From an uncultured cyanobacterium (lineage in GTDB: Bacteria > Cyanobacteriota > Cyanobacteriia > Cyanobacteriales > Nostocaceae), in the NCBI GenBank assembly GCA_903848645.1, contig CAINGU010000015.1:29269-93268 (forward strand): a stretch of DNA of 64,000 nt, given 5' to 3'. The position numbers and the translations under genes are program-made. The stretch's first letter is position 1; each line of letters starts with the position of its first letter. Of this stretch, positions 52,800 to 60,481 are shown one piece after another. The notes under the pieces were generated by a model that saw only the letters and a list, made by a program, of their open reading frames with translations, did not search any database and was not told the DNA's origin.

Positions 52800-53018
52800 A
52801 TGACTCCCACAATCATGCGTCAGCTTTGGTCTATAGTTGAAGCCACTCACACAGTAACCCTGTTACAGCTTGATGATGCGAGTTTGGTACAGTGGTTGGT
52901 TAAACAAATAACTAATCAAGCCTTCTTAGATGCCCATGAAATTGATTTCTTGTGTGACTACATTCAATCTCGGCTGAGTCTGATTCGTGATTTAGCTTAT
53001 GAACGCCAACACTCATAA
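52800..53018 (+). CDS. Hypothetical protein (72 aa)
   Basis: Small helical protein, MTPTIMRQLWSIVEATHTVTL then LVQWLVKQITNQAFLDAHEI and LCDYIQSRLSLIRDLAYER. No family recognised. A second ATG at 52815 is possible. It converges with ribD. The gene looks real because the reading frame is complete and compositionally like its neighbours, but evidence is slender. Confidence 0.55.
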   Translation: MTPTIMRQLWSIVEATHTVTLLQLDDASLVQWLVKQITNQAFLDAHEIDFLCDYIQSRLSLIRDLAYERQHS

Positions 53019-53035
53019 TTTAGTATCTGTGCTAT

Positions 53036-54217
53036 TTATTTAATTACTGGTGGTAAATAACCTTCCACTAAGCAATCAGCACCAACAACACGCCAACTTA
53101 CACGTTCCAAAGGTAACGCTTCAGTCATACTGGTTAAACCTAATTCTCCCACAGGTGTAGGAGCATGATCTCCACCAATAATTTTGGGGGCGATAAATGC
53201 CATAATTTTTTGGACTGCGCCTTGAGCGATCGCACTAGCTGCTAAAATACCACCACATTCCCATAGCACGCTACAAAAACCGCGTTCATATAAATGAGTC
53301 ATTACTGTTTCTGGTGTCAGTGATCTAAATTCCATCACTTCCACCCCTTTGTCGCGCAGCATTTTTTGAAAAGTCTGTGAACTACCAACTTCCGTCAAAA
53401 CTAAAGTTGGGGCTTCATGAGTGTCCCATAGTCGAGCTTGTTCTGGTAAATTCAGACTACGACTCATCACAACTCGCAGGGGATTATGAGCCGCCACTTG
53501 ATGGCTAGTTAAATAAGGATTATCTTGTCTCACCGTATTACCACCGACAATGACAGCATCACAAGCGGCTCGTAAGCGATGAACCTCAGTGCGAGCATCT
53601 TGATTTGTTACCCAAGCACTATGACCAGAACTAGTAGCGATTTTACCATCTAAGGTCATAGCATATTTCAAAATCCCTAAAGGTCGCTGATAGAGAATGC
53701 GATGAATAAAACCTTCATTTAATCGCCGACAAACTGCTTCCTCTACCCCAACTACCACTTCGATACCGGCAGCCCGTAACCGCGCAATCCCACCCCCAGC
53801 CACTAAGGGATTAGGATCAACCATTCCTACCACCACCTTAGACACACCAGCATTGATCAATCCTTCGGAACAGGGAGGAGTGCGTCCATAGTGGTTACAA
53901 GGTTCAAGACTTACATAAATAGTAGCTCCCTGCGCCCGTTCTCCTGCTGCTCTGAGGGCAAAAACTTCGGCGTGAGGTTCACCAGCACGGGGATGAAAGC
54001 CTTCTCCCACAATCTCCCCATTTTGGACAACTACCGCCCCTACTAAGGGATTTGGTGAAGTGCGTCCTAAGGCAACGCGAGCTAATTCTACACACCTTAG
54101 CATCATGCGAGAGTCAAAGTCATTACCTACTATTTCTTTGACTACAGGCTGTGCTACAAGTTGACTATCTTTAAGTAAGGATGCAGATAATGGAGAGACT
54201 CCTGGGAAATTATCCAT
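53036..54217 (-). CDS. ribD: Bifunctional riboflavin biosynthesis deaminase/reductase RibD
   Basis: 393 residues. The N-terminal deaminase (about 30-150) has the zinc site PHAEVFAL and EPCNHYGRTPPC, which converts the pyrimidine deaminase substrate. The C-terminal reductase (from about 170) begins LKYAMTLDGKIAT and includes VIVGGNTVRQDNPYLTS. This makes 5-amino-6-ribosylaminouracil phosphate, an early riboflavin step. The N-terminal 30 residues precede the deaminase. Gap to mreD is 5 bp, so the two genes are probably one transcript. Confidence 0.95.
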   Translation of the reverse strand: MDNFPGVSPLSASLLKDSQLVAQPVVKEIVGNDFDSRMMLRCVELARVALGRTSPNPLVGAVVVQNGEIVGEGFHPRAGEPHAEVFALRAAGERAQGATIYVSLEPCNHYGRTPPCSEGLINAGVSKVVVGMVDPNPLVAGGGIARLRAAGIEVVVGVEEAVCRRLNEGFIHRILYQRPLGILKYAMTLDGKIATSSGHSAWVTNQDARTEVHRLRAACDAVIVGGNTVRQDNPYLTSHQVAAHNPLRVVMSRSLNLPEQARLWDTHEAPTLVLTEVGSSQTFQKMLRDKGVEVMEFRSLTPETVMTHLYERGFCSVLWECGGILAASAIAQGAVQKIMAFIAPKIIGGDHAPTPVGELGLTSMTEALPLERVSWRVVGADCLVEGYLPPVIK

Positions 54218-54222
54218 TGGAA

Positions 54223-54840
54223 TTATGAATTACGAATTAATTTTATCTGCTGCCACCAGCGATTAAGAGGATAATAAACCACAGGCGCCCACAAACTACT
54301 CAGAATTGCCGAAGCTAGGGTGGCACGCTGGTAATATATCCAAATGCTGTCTAGATGACGATTTCCTGCCCAAGATAACTGCACAGCAAAAATAGTGTCT
54401 GCTACCACAGCCATACCAAAGACAATTAAAGCAATAGAAATAAAGTCTTCTTGAATAAACCGCTGCTTTTGGATCAGTGCCGTTAACATTCCCACTATTC
54501 CCAAACTCAAGGCATGAGTTGGATCAGGTGATGTCATTGCGTCTTGCAATAGCCCCAAAATGATCCCCGATAGCATACCAGAAAATACTGAGCGATTGAC
54601 ACTCCAAGCCACCACCCAAATTAATAGCCAGTGAGGGCCTATACCTAATAATTCCATTCCTGGGAGACGAGTTGGCAACATGAGTAAACATAAAATTACA
54701 GTCAAAAATACTACCATGCAATCCATAAATTGATGCCACAAAGGATGCCAAAGCACTAATGGGGGAATCAAAAAATAGGATTTTCGGGCAGGGGAAGCGG
54801 CTTTTTTATCTCTGTCACCAGGAAATCCAGGTATTTTCAT
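54223..54840 (-). CDS. mreD: Rod shape-determining protein MreD
   Basis: About 205 residues from ATG 54840, with five or so hydrophobic segments (LTVILCLLMLPTRLP, LLIWVVAWSVN, GIILGLLQDAMT, SLGIVGMLTALI, LIVFGMAVVADTIFAV). The GLLQDAMT and LGIVG pattern is typical of MreD. The alternative start at 54873 would read into a repeat remnant beginning at 54855, so 54840 is preferred. MreD normally follows mreC, but here it is 1.6 kb from mreC, with a methyltransferase gene and repeats between. Confidence 0.85.
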   Translation of the reverse strand: MKIPGFPGDRDKKAASPARKSYFLIPPLVLWHPLWHQFMDCMVVFLTVILCLLMLPTRLPGMELLGIGPHWLLIWVVAWSVNRSVFSGMLSGIILGLLQDAMTSPDPTHALSLGIVGMLTALIQKQRFIQEDFISIALIVFGMAVVADTIFAVQLSWAGNRHLDSIWIYYQRATLASAILSSLWAPVVYYPLNRWWQQIKLIRNS

Positions 54841-54854
54841 TTTTTGGCGTTTGG

Positions 54855-54905
54855 TAAGTAGGTTAGTGTTCAAAATTGTGCTGTTGACAAGGCAAGAGTT
54901 AAGCC
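54855..54905 (+). repeat. Partial copy of MITE-like family 1
   Basis: TAAGTAGGTTAGTGTTCAAAATTG followed by a GTTGACAAGGCAAGAG segment matches the left half of the elements at 30843, 55215 and 60258 with several differences, and then similarity ends. It lies just upstream of mreD and is a decayed fragment. Confidence 0.45.
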
Positions 54906-54967
54906 GAAAGGGGTTTGAGATAAACTGGACATTAATTTAATTGCCACTTGAAGACTCAATTATAAGC

Positions 54968-55076
54968 ATACAGCACTTCCCGGTGTTATGAGGTACATAT
55001 CTAGCGGGCAAGATGCCCGCACCACAACAGTTTTATGATTCAACTTTGTACCTCATAAGAGCGGAAACCGCTGTAT
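54968..55076 (+). mobile_element. MITE-like element family 2, full copy
   Basis: 109 bp. The ends are ATACAGC...TTATGAGGTACA and TGTACCTCATAA...GCTGTAT, an inverted repeat of about 30 bp with a mismatched middle block. Inside is a GCGGGCA-AGA-TGCCCGC hairpin. A shorter copy is at 46358-46433. Noncoding. Confidence 0.6.
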
Positions 55077-55214
55077 ATAGCAGCCCATCATCACTCGATT
55101 TTAATGTTTGTGGAGTTAATTTGGGTACACGCTGATTCCTTGTTTTTGATCTTTGTAAAGATTGGATAAATATTATACATATTCAGTAATTTTCCTGGCA
55201 GAAAGGAACTATAC

Positions 55215-55361
55215 TAAGTAGGCGAACGGAAAAACCGTAGACGCGGAGCGGCTTCTCGAAAAGTAATATGTAATGAAAAGTAAAATCGCCCAAAACCTCT
55301 TTTCTGTTCCCTGTTCCCTGTTCCCTTGTCATAACGACAATTTTTAATGCCAACCTACTTA
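55215..55361 (-). mobile_element. MITE-like element family 1, copy B (inverted)
   Basis: 147 bp, in reverse orientation to copies A and C. The ends TAAGTAGGC and ACCTACTTA are inverted. Inside are GTTCCCTGTTCCCTGTTCCC repeats and, near one end, an extra GC-rich insert (ACGCGGAGCGGCTTCTCG). It lies between mreD and the methyltransferase gene. Noncoding; a reading frame there is a shadow. Confidence 0.65.
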
Positions 55362-55551
55362 TGGTGGGATTGTTCAATTTCCAGAGTCAGCAAGATTTCC
55401 CTCAACAAAACCAGGGTGAATGGCAAGGAGAAGAGATTTGATTTTCGTCTTCATGCCATTTCTAAAGTGTTATCTGCTACCTCTTTATTTGCTCCAATAC
55501 CAAATTTCAGGTATAATAAAGCATCGTTAATATTTTATCAGGAATTATCCT

Positions 55552-56454
55552 ATGAGTTCACCAACTAATGTTCAACTCAGTTTAAATAACTTTGAATTGA
55601 TAGAAGGCATTTATTTTCCTAGCGACTACGCTCAGTTAACTCAAACTAAACATAAACAAACATGGGATAAAATTGGTAAAACCTACTATGGTTCTCAAAA
55701 AATTGATACTATTGAGGAAACATCTGCAATTAAACAAGATTATACTCTCCTGACTGGCAAACTAGGAGGCACTTGGGATAAGTTCCCCCTCAATAAGTCT
55801 GTTGATAGTATTCTAGAACTTGGTTGTGGTTACGGTCGCGCTCCATTACACCTTTCTAAGGATAAAAACCTGCAATGTCAAAAGTATTATGGGATTGATA
55901 TTTCTGAACCTCTGTTGCAACGGTTAATTAAGTTTAAACAAGAATATGATTTTTTTCCTGGTGCTGAATTTTTTCCCATTTGCACTTCTGCGGAAATACT
56001 ACCTTTAGAAGATAATTCTATAGATTTAGTAATTTCTAATTGTGTTTTTATGCACATCCCCGATGCACAATTAAGAAAGCTAATGGCAGAAATAGCTCGC
56101 GTCCTCAAGCCAGGTGGAATGTTTGTTTTTAATCACTCTTTTCACAATAAAGCCTGTCCTTCTCACATTGTCCACAATTTTATCAGAAAATTGAATCCAG
56201 TGAGTAGAAATCCTATTTATCTCAAGCAATATTCTAGTGGAGAAATTGAAGAACTATTGGCAGAGGCTGGACTAAAAGCCAAGTGTTTAGAATATGTGGT
56301 AGAACCAACTAAAGAGTATGCTATTTTGCCAGAAAAGATTAAGGGAGTTGTTGTCCCTTTTGCTAAAGCAATTAATCATAGTCTCAAGCCAGCGGAGGCA
56401 CAAAAGACAAATTTGGCTTATGGCTTTAGTGCTTATAGTACCCCTTTGATATAA
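55552..56454 (+). CDS. Class I SAM-dependent methyltransferase inserted between mreC and mreD
   Basis: 300 residues. Motif I is SILELGCGYGRAPLHL (about 88-103); the next acidic contact is in GIDISEPLL; the post-motif segment LVISNCVFMHIPDAQLRKL and VLKPGGMFVFNHSF are typical of the type 11/25 methyltransferase superfamily. Substrate unknown. It is on the strand opposite to the mre genes and ends 76 bp beyond the mreC stop, so it splits what is normally a contiguous mreBCD cluster. Confidence 0.85.
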   Translation: MSSPTNVQLSLNNFELIEGIYFPSDYAQLTQTKHKQTWDKIGKTYYGSQKIDTIEETSAIKQDYTLLTGKLGGTWDKFPLNKSVDSILELGCGYGRAPLHLSKDKNLQCQKYYGIDISEPLLQRLIKFKQEYDFFPGAEFFPICTSAEILPLEDNSIDLVISNCVFMHIPDAQLRKLMAEIARVLKPGGMFVFNHSFHNKACPSHIVHNFIRKLNPVSRNPIYLKQYSSGEIEELLAEAGLKAKCLEYVVEPTKEYAILPEKIKGVVVPFAKAINHSLKPAEAQKTNLAYGFSAYSTPLI

Positions 56455-56463
56455 ATAGGTCGG

Positions 56464-56526
56464 TTTTGGTGGGCAATGCCCACCCTACAGGACTTAAAAT
56501 TTTTCAACTATCAAATATGATTCCTA
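56464..56526. repeat. 63-bp repeat with GTGGGC palindrome, copy 1 (after mreC)
   Basis: Begins TTTTGGTGGGCAATGCCCAC, with a palindrome, then about 30 bp including AAATTTTTCAACTATCA and ending ATTCCTA. A matching 63-bp copy is at 60415-60477. Both copies lie 4-5 bp from the stop codon of a minus-strand gene. Confidence 0.6.
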
Positions 56527-56530
56527 TCTA

Positions 56531-57319
56531 TCAATTAGTCATATTTGGAGTTTCCCACGCTTGTTTTTCTGCTTTAGGATAAACAGTTACCCAATCTAAA
56601 TACCGAATTTGCGGAAATAACTCTACCCTCGCTATGGATGCCGGGAGTTTCTTTAAATCCAGAGACTTAATTTTGCCTATTGCTAAACCTGCCGGAAACT
56701 TCTGACTATAAGTAGATGTAGATACTAAATCACCTACTTTAACATTAGGAACTTTTTCATAAAACTCTAACACCGCTTCAGCAGAAGCATCACCCTGTAA
56801 AACTCCTTTGGCTGATGTGCTGCTGATAGTCACACCCACTTGACTTTTCAAATCACTAACTAATAAGACACTGCTAGTATTGGCTGTGACACTTTCTACC
56901 AAACCGACTAATCCACCATCGGCTTTAACAATAGAACCTTCTTGAATACCCGATGTAGTTCCCCGATTCAAAATCACTTGTTGCCACCAATGATCAGCAC
57001 TACGTCCCACTACCCTTGCTATAATTGGTTTCTGTGGCAGGGTTTCTTTCTCTACGTAACCCAGTAAATTTTTTAATTTTTGATTTTGGTTTTCTAAATC
57101 AGCTATGCGAGTCTGTAACTCTAAAAATTTAGCATCTTTAATATTTTGCTCAGGAATCGTCCCTGAATGTAACATCTGTAATGGGCTAGTGATTCCTTGA
57201 TACATCTCCCGTAACAATGCCCCTTTTGTTTCTCTGAGTGTCCAAGCACTACCTAAGACTAAGGCCAATAACCCTGCTTGTAATCCTTTGTATTCCCACC
57301 AACGTTTTAAAGTAAACAT
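56531..57319 (-). CDS. mreC: Rod shape-determining protein MreC
   Basis: 262 residues. One membrane segment near the N-terminus (about 11-28, GLQAGLLALVLGSAWTL), a coiled coil (about 62-90, AKFLELQTRIADLENQNQKL), then the two beta domains typical of MreC: RVVGRSADHWWQQVILNRGT, GIQEGSIV, VSDLKSQVGV and PAGLAIGKIKSL. MreC links MreB to periplasmic cell-wall enzymes. It lies 179 bp downstream of mreB. Confidence 0.93.
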   Translation of the reverse strand: MFTLKRWWEYKGLQAGLLALVLGSAWTLRETKGALLREMYQGITSPLQMLHSGTIPEQNIKDAKFLELQTRIADLENQNQKLKNLLGYVEKETLPQKPIIARVVGRSADHWWQQVILNRGTTSGIQEGSIVKADGGLVGLVESVTANTSSVLLVSDLKSQVGVTISSTSAKGVLQGDASAEAVLEFYEKVPNVKVGDLVSTSTYSQKFPAGLAIGKIKSLDLKKLPASIARVELFPQIRYLDWVTVYPKAEKQAWETPNMTN

Positions 57320-57498
57320 ATAGACCTGTATATATTCATATAAATTATTCAGGAGTTTTAGGAATATAGCTTAGTCCATCGTCTAGATTCGCTATCCGCA
57401 AATTTTGCACTCAACTCCGGTGTTCTGCTGATCAAAATAGTGGATTCTATAATTATAAATAAATACAGAACCCAATATTCTTAATTTACTACTTGTTG

Positions 57499-58542
57499 CT
57501 ACATATTACGAGAACGTCCGCTAAATACTCTTTCTAACTGCTTGAAGTTTTCTAATACACGACCTGTTCCCAAAACTACACAACTTAAAGGATCAGCGGC
57601 AATGTGGGTAACAATGCCTGTTTCGTGACTAATCAAGGTATCCAGACCTTTGAGTAATGCACCACCTCCTGCTAACATGATCCCGCGATCAATGATATCT
57701 GCTGCCAGTTCTGGTGGTGTGCGTTCTAGTGTCCGTCTGACTGCTTCTATAATGACTGCTAGAGGCTCTACCATACTTTCCCGAATTTCTGGTCCTTTGA
57801 CAGTTACAGTTCTCGGTAAGCCAGACAGTAAATGCAAGCCACGGACTTCCATCACACTCTCATTATCATCTGCGGTCGGATAAGCAGAACCAATCCTAAT
57901 TTTAATGTCCTCGGCAGTTCGTTCACCAATTACTAGATTATGAATTTTCTTCATATAGTGAATAATTGCTTCGGTCAACTCATCTCCAGCAATGCGTACA
58001 GACTCGCTAATTACAGTACCTTGAAGACTTAATACCGCTACCTCTGTTGTCCCCCCACCGATATCAATGATCATGTTACCTGTAGGTTCAGCAACTGGTA
58101 GTCCCGCACCAATTGCCGCTGCGACTGGCTCATCAATCAAAAATACTTCCCTAGCTCCGGCTTGAGTGGCTGCATCCATTACAGCCCGTCTTTCTACTCC
58201 TGTAACACCACTGGGAATTCCAATCACAATGCGGGGTAGCATCAGGGATCTTCCCTCATTCACCCGCTGAATAAAGCTTTTTAGCATCAATTCAGCAGTA
58301 TCAAAATCAGCAATTACACCGTCCCGCAGAGGACGTAAGGCAATGACATTGCCAGGTGTGCGACCGAGCATTTTTTTGGCTTCTTCTCCCACTGCCAGCG
58401 CCACTTTTTCATTTTGATCAATGGCAACTACTGAAGGTTCTTGAAGAACAATTCCTTTACCAGATACATAAACTAGGGTATTGGCTGTACCGAGGTCGAT
58501 ACCCATATCCCATGATGGACGAAAATTTCTGAAAAGACCCAC
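57499..58542 (-). CDS. mreB: Rod shape-determining actin homologue MreB
   Basis: 347 residues, the usual size. The actin-like ATP-binding motifs are visible: phosphate 1 DLGTANTLVYV, connect 1 and phosphate 2 in IIDIGGGTTEVAVLSL, and adenosine motif GIMLAGGGALLKGLD. Filaments of MreB direct lateral wall synthesis and cell shape. Divergent from ssb with a 331-bp gap that probably holds both promoters. Confidence 0.97.
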   Translation of the reverse strand: MGLFRNFRPSWDMGIDLGTANTLVYVSGKGIVLQEPSVVAIDQNEKVALAVGEEAKKMLGRTPGNVIALRPLRDGVIADFDTAELMLKSFIQRVNEGRSLMLPRIVIGIPSGVTGVERRAVMDAATQAGAREVFLIDEPVAAAIGAGLPVAEPTGNMIIDIGGGTTEVAVLSLQGTVISESVRIAGDELTEAIIHYMKKIHNLVIGERTAEDIKIRIGSAYPTADDNESVMEVRGLHLLSGLPRTVTVKGPEIRESMVEPLAVIIEAVRRTLERTPPELAADIIDRGIMLAGGGALLKGLDTLISHETGIVTHIAADPLSCVVLGTGRVLENFKQLERVFSGRSRNM

Positions 58543-58873
58543 GCGTCTCTCTGCCCCCTATTTACGCTATTTGTGACTACAAAGATAATAGTTAATAATG
58601 ACTGATTCCATGATTTTTGTTTGCCTGACTCCAGTAACCTAGACTATTTTTTTATCTAGTTTTTGTCAATCTGAATTTTAGTTTCAGGACTTTTATGTTC
58701 TATCTTCTCAATGCCACTCAGTATAACCGTATAATTTTTTTTAAATACCAAGTATTTTTTGAATTTTTTGATGAGAATTAATTGTGAGAATTCTAACATA
58801 TTTTCAAGACTTTCACAATTAGTTATTATAGAATTCAGAATATTTCAATACAAATGTACCAAAAGTAAAATCC
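58543..58873. other. 331-bp divergent promoter region of mreB and ssb
   Basis: AT-rich. ATTGTGA (58781-58787) and TCACAAT (58813-58819) form an inverted pair 25 bp apart, with a further outer GAATTCT/AGAATTC pair (58788-58795 and about 58829-58836). They could be an operator, but no regulator is known. No other genes seen. Confidence 0.4.
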
Positions 58874-59236
58874 ATGAGTATTAATGTTGTCACTCTTATT
58901 GGCCGGGTAGGTATCGATCCTGATATGAAATTTTTTGATTCGGGTAAAGTTAAATGTAGATTGACTCTAGCGGTCAGTCGTCGTACCCGTGAAGGAGAAC
59001 ATACAGACTGGTTTAACTTAGAATTGTGGGGGAAAACAGCAGAAATAGCCGGTAATTATGTTCGTAAAGGCAAACAAATAGGGGTTAAAGGTTCTTTGCG
59101 GTTTGATTCCTGGAGCGATCGCCAAACCGGAGTTAACCGTTCTAATCCCATAATTCACGTAGATCAACTAGAGTTACTAGGTTCTAAGCGTGATAGTGAA
59201 GGTGGGATGTCTGATATGTCTCCAGATAATTTCTAA
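58874..59236 (+). CDS. ssb: Single-stranded DNA-binding protein
   Basis: 120 residues with the SSB OB-fold. Starts MSINVVTLIGRVGIDPDMKFF; DWFNLELWGKTAEIAGNYVRKGKQIGVKG is the conserved core. The C-terminal tip is short and acidic (DMSPDNF), ending in Phe as in the protein-binding tip of SSB. Cyanobacteria often have several SSB paralogues; which role this one has is not known. A heptamer repeat follows the stop. Confidence 0.93.
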   Translation: MSINVVTLIGRVGIDPDMKFFDSGKVKCRLTLAVSRRTREGEHTDWFNLELWGKTAEIAGNYVRKGKQIGVKGSLRFDSWSDRQTGVNRSNPIIHVDQLELLGSKRDSEGGMSDMSPDNF

Positions 59237-59240
59237 TTTT

Positions 59241-59336
59241 GTCAGTGGTCAGTTGTCAGTGGTCAGTGGTCAGTGGTCAGTGGTCAGTTGTTAGTAGTCA
59301 GAAAAAAACAACGGACAACTGACAACGAACAACTGA
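59241..59336. repeat. GTCAGTG heptamer repeat with complementary block
   Basis: After ssb, GTCAGTG and near copies repeat about eight times, then ACAACTGACAACGAACAACTGAC complements GTCAGTTGT copies. The whole can fold into a stem-loop at the ssb/SIMPL convergent junction. Short tandem repeats of this kind are characteristic of heterocystous cyanobacteria. Confidence 0.75.
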
Positions 59337-60098
59337 CTAATAACTAATTTGCAATGTCACTGATGCTTGTACCTCCTGTTCACCACCAAGGATGGGAGTA
59401 AAAGCATCAGCATTAGCATTAGTTAATTTAGCCTCAGATCGGTAAAGCATGGCTGGTGGTGGTGGACTTGCACCATTGACTTGAATACTGACAATTTCTT
59501 TTTGTTGTAATCCCAAGCTGCTGAGAACGGCTTCTGCTTGCTCTTTAGCATCTTGAGTAGCTTTTTTCAAAGCTTGTTTTTGGGCGTTGGCGATCGCTTC
59601 ATCACTAGCAATAAAACTCACACCGTTAATTTGCGTCGCCCCAGCCTTCACGGCTTCATCTAATAATAGCCCAGCTTGATCTGTAGGAATGCGGAAATTT
59701 ACTGTATTACTAGCAGCATAACCAGTAATTCGCTGCGTATTATTACTGTAGCTATACAATGGGTTAAGGCGAATTCCTGTAGTGGTTAATTTCTGGACAT
59801 TGCGTTTTTTTAGCAAGTCTACCACAGCCGATGACTTACGAGCAGTTTCTTTTTGGACATCTTGAGGTGTTTTTCCTTGAACTTCTACACCCAAACTAAC
59901 TTGGGATAAAGTTGTAGAAATTGTTTCTACTCCCCGTCCACTTACCGTTAAAGTCCGCCATAATTTTTCTTTTTCTTGCGCCGATGCAGGTAATATAAAA
60001 ATCGCGCCTAGAAATATACTCAAAGATAATATCTTCCCAAAATTCCTGACTGGAAAACGGGAATTAGATAAAACAGTGATAGACATTTTACTTAACAC
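59337..60098 (-). CDS. SIMPL (DUF541) domain envelope protein
   Basis: 253 residues with an N-terminal export segment (about 23-41, GKILSLSIFLGAIFILPASA), followed by the SIMPL domain: LTVSGRGVETISTTLSQVSLGVEVQ and helix KKRNVQKLTTTGIRLNPLYSY. The last strands end EVQASVTLQISY. Family members are periplasmic or membrane-linked and of unknown function. Starts at 60098 and 60086 are both possible. Confidence 0.8.
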   Translation of the reverse strand: MLSKMSITVLSNSRFPVRNFGKILSLSIFLGAIFILPASAQEKEKLWRTLTVSGRGVETISTTLSQVSLGVEVQGKTPQDVQKETARKSSAVVDLLKKRNVQKLTTTGIRLNPLYSYSNNTQRITGYAASNTVNFRIPTDQAGLLLDEAVKAGATQINGVSFIASDEAIANAQKQALKKATQDAKEQAEAVLSSLGLQQKEIVSIQVNGASPPPPAMLYRSEAKLTNANADAFTPILGGEQEVQASVTLQISY

Positions 60099-60257
60099 TC
60101 CTCTAATAACTTATTAATTCTTGGTTAACTGTAGCCACAAAAATATTGTTACACCGAAAATACAATTACTTGATGCAATTTGTATATTTATAGTTTCACA
60201 CTGCTTAAATTTAAAGAAGACTTGGTTACAAAAAATGTAACAGAGAAAATCAAAATA

Positions 60258-60373
60258 TAAGTAGGTTGGCGTTAAAAATTGTCGTTATGACAAGGGAACA
60301 GGGAACAGAGAAGAGGTTTTAGGCAACTTTACTTTTCGTTACATATTTCGGTTTTTTTCCGTTCACCTACTTA
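60258..60373 (+). mobile_element. MITE-like element family 1, copy C
   Basis: 116 bp, beginning TAAGTAGGTTGGCGTTAAAA and ending TTCACCTACTTA. Interior has GGGAACAGGGAACAG and CTTTTCGTTACATATT. This copy and the inverted copy B at 55215-55361 are the closest pair, differing mainly by an insert in copy B. Confidence 0.7.
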
Positions 60374-60414
60374 TCCAAAACGGTTTGAGGAATGTTAAGA
60401 ATGATGTAAATGAG

Positions 60415-60477
60415 TTTTAGTGGGCAATGCCCACCCTACAACAGTGAAAATTTTTCAGCTATCATTGATCATTCCTA
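60415..60477. repeat. 63-bp repeat with GTGGGC palindrome, copy 2 (after RNA methyltransferase)
   Basis: TTTTAGTGGGCAATGCCCAC then ACAACAGTGAAAATTTTTCA and ending ATTCCTA. It aligns over its whole length with the copy downstream of mreC, with a handful of substitutions. Confidence 0.6.
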
Positions 60478-60481
60478 GATA

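Larger units (their letters stand above)
60099..60481. other. 383-bp intergenic region
   Basis: Upstream of the SIMPL gene and downstream of the RNA methyltransferase. Holds family 1 MITE-like copy C (60258-60373) and the 63-bp repeat (60415-60477). The rest is AT-rich; no genes seen. Confidence 0.5.

Noticed and set aside
59241..59336. GTCAGTG repeats as a CRISPR or replication origin (iteron) signal
   Set aside because: Repeats are contiguous heptamers without spacers, and the site is between convergent genes with no replication gene near.
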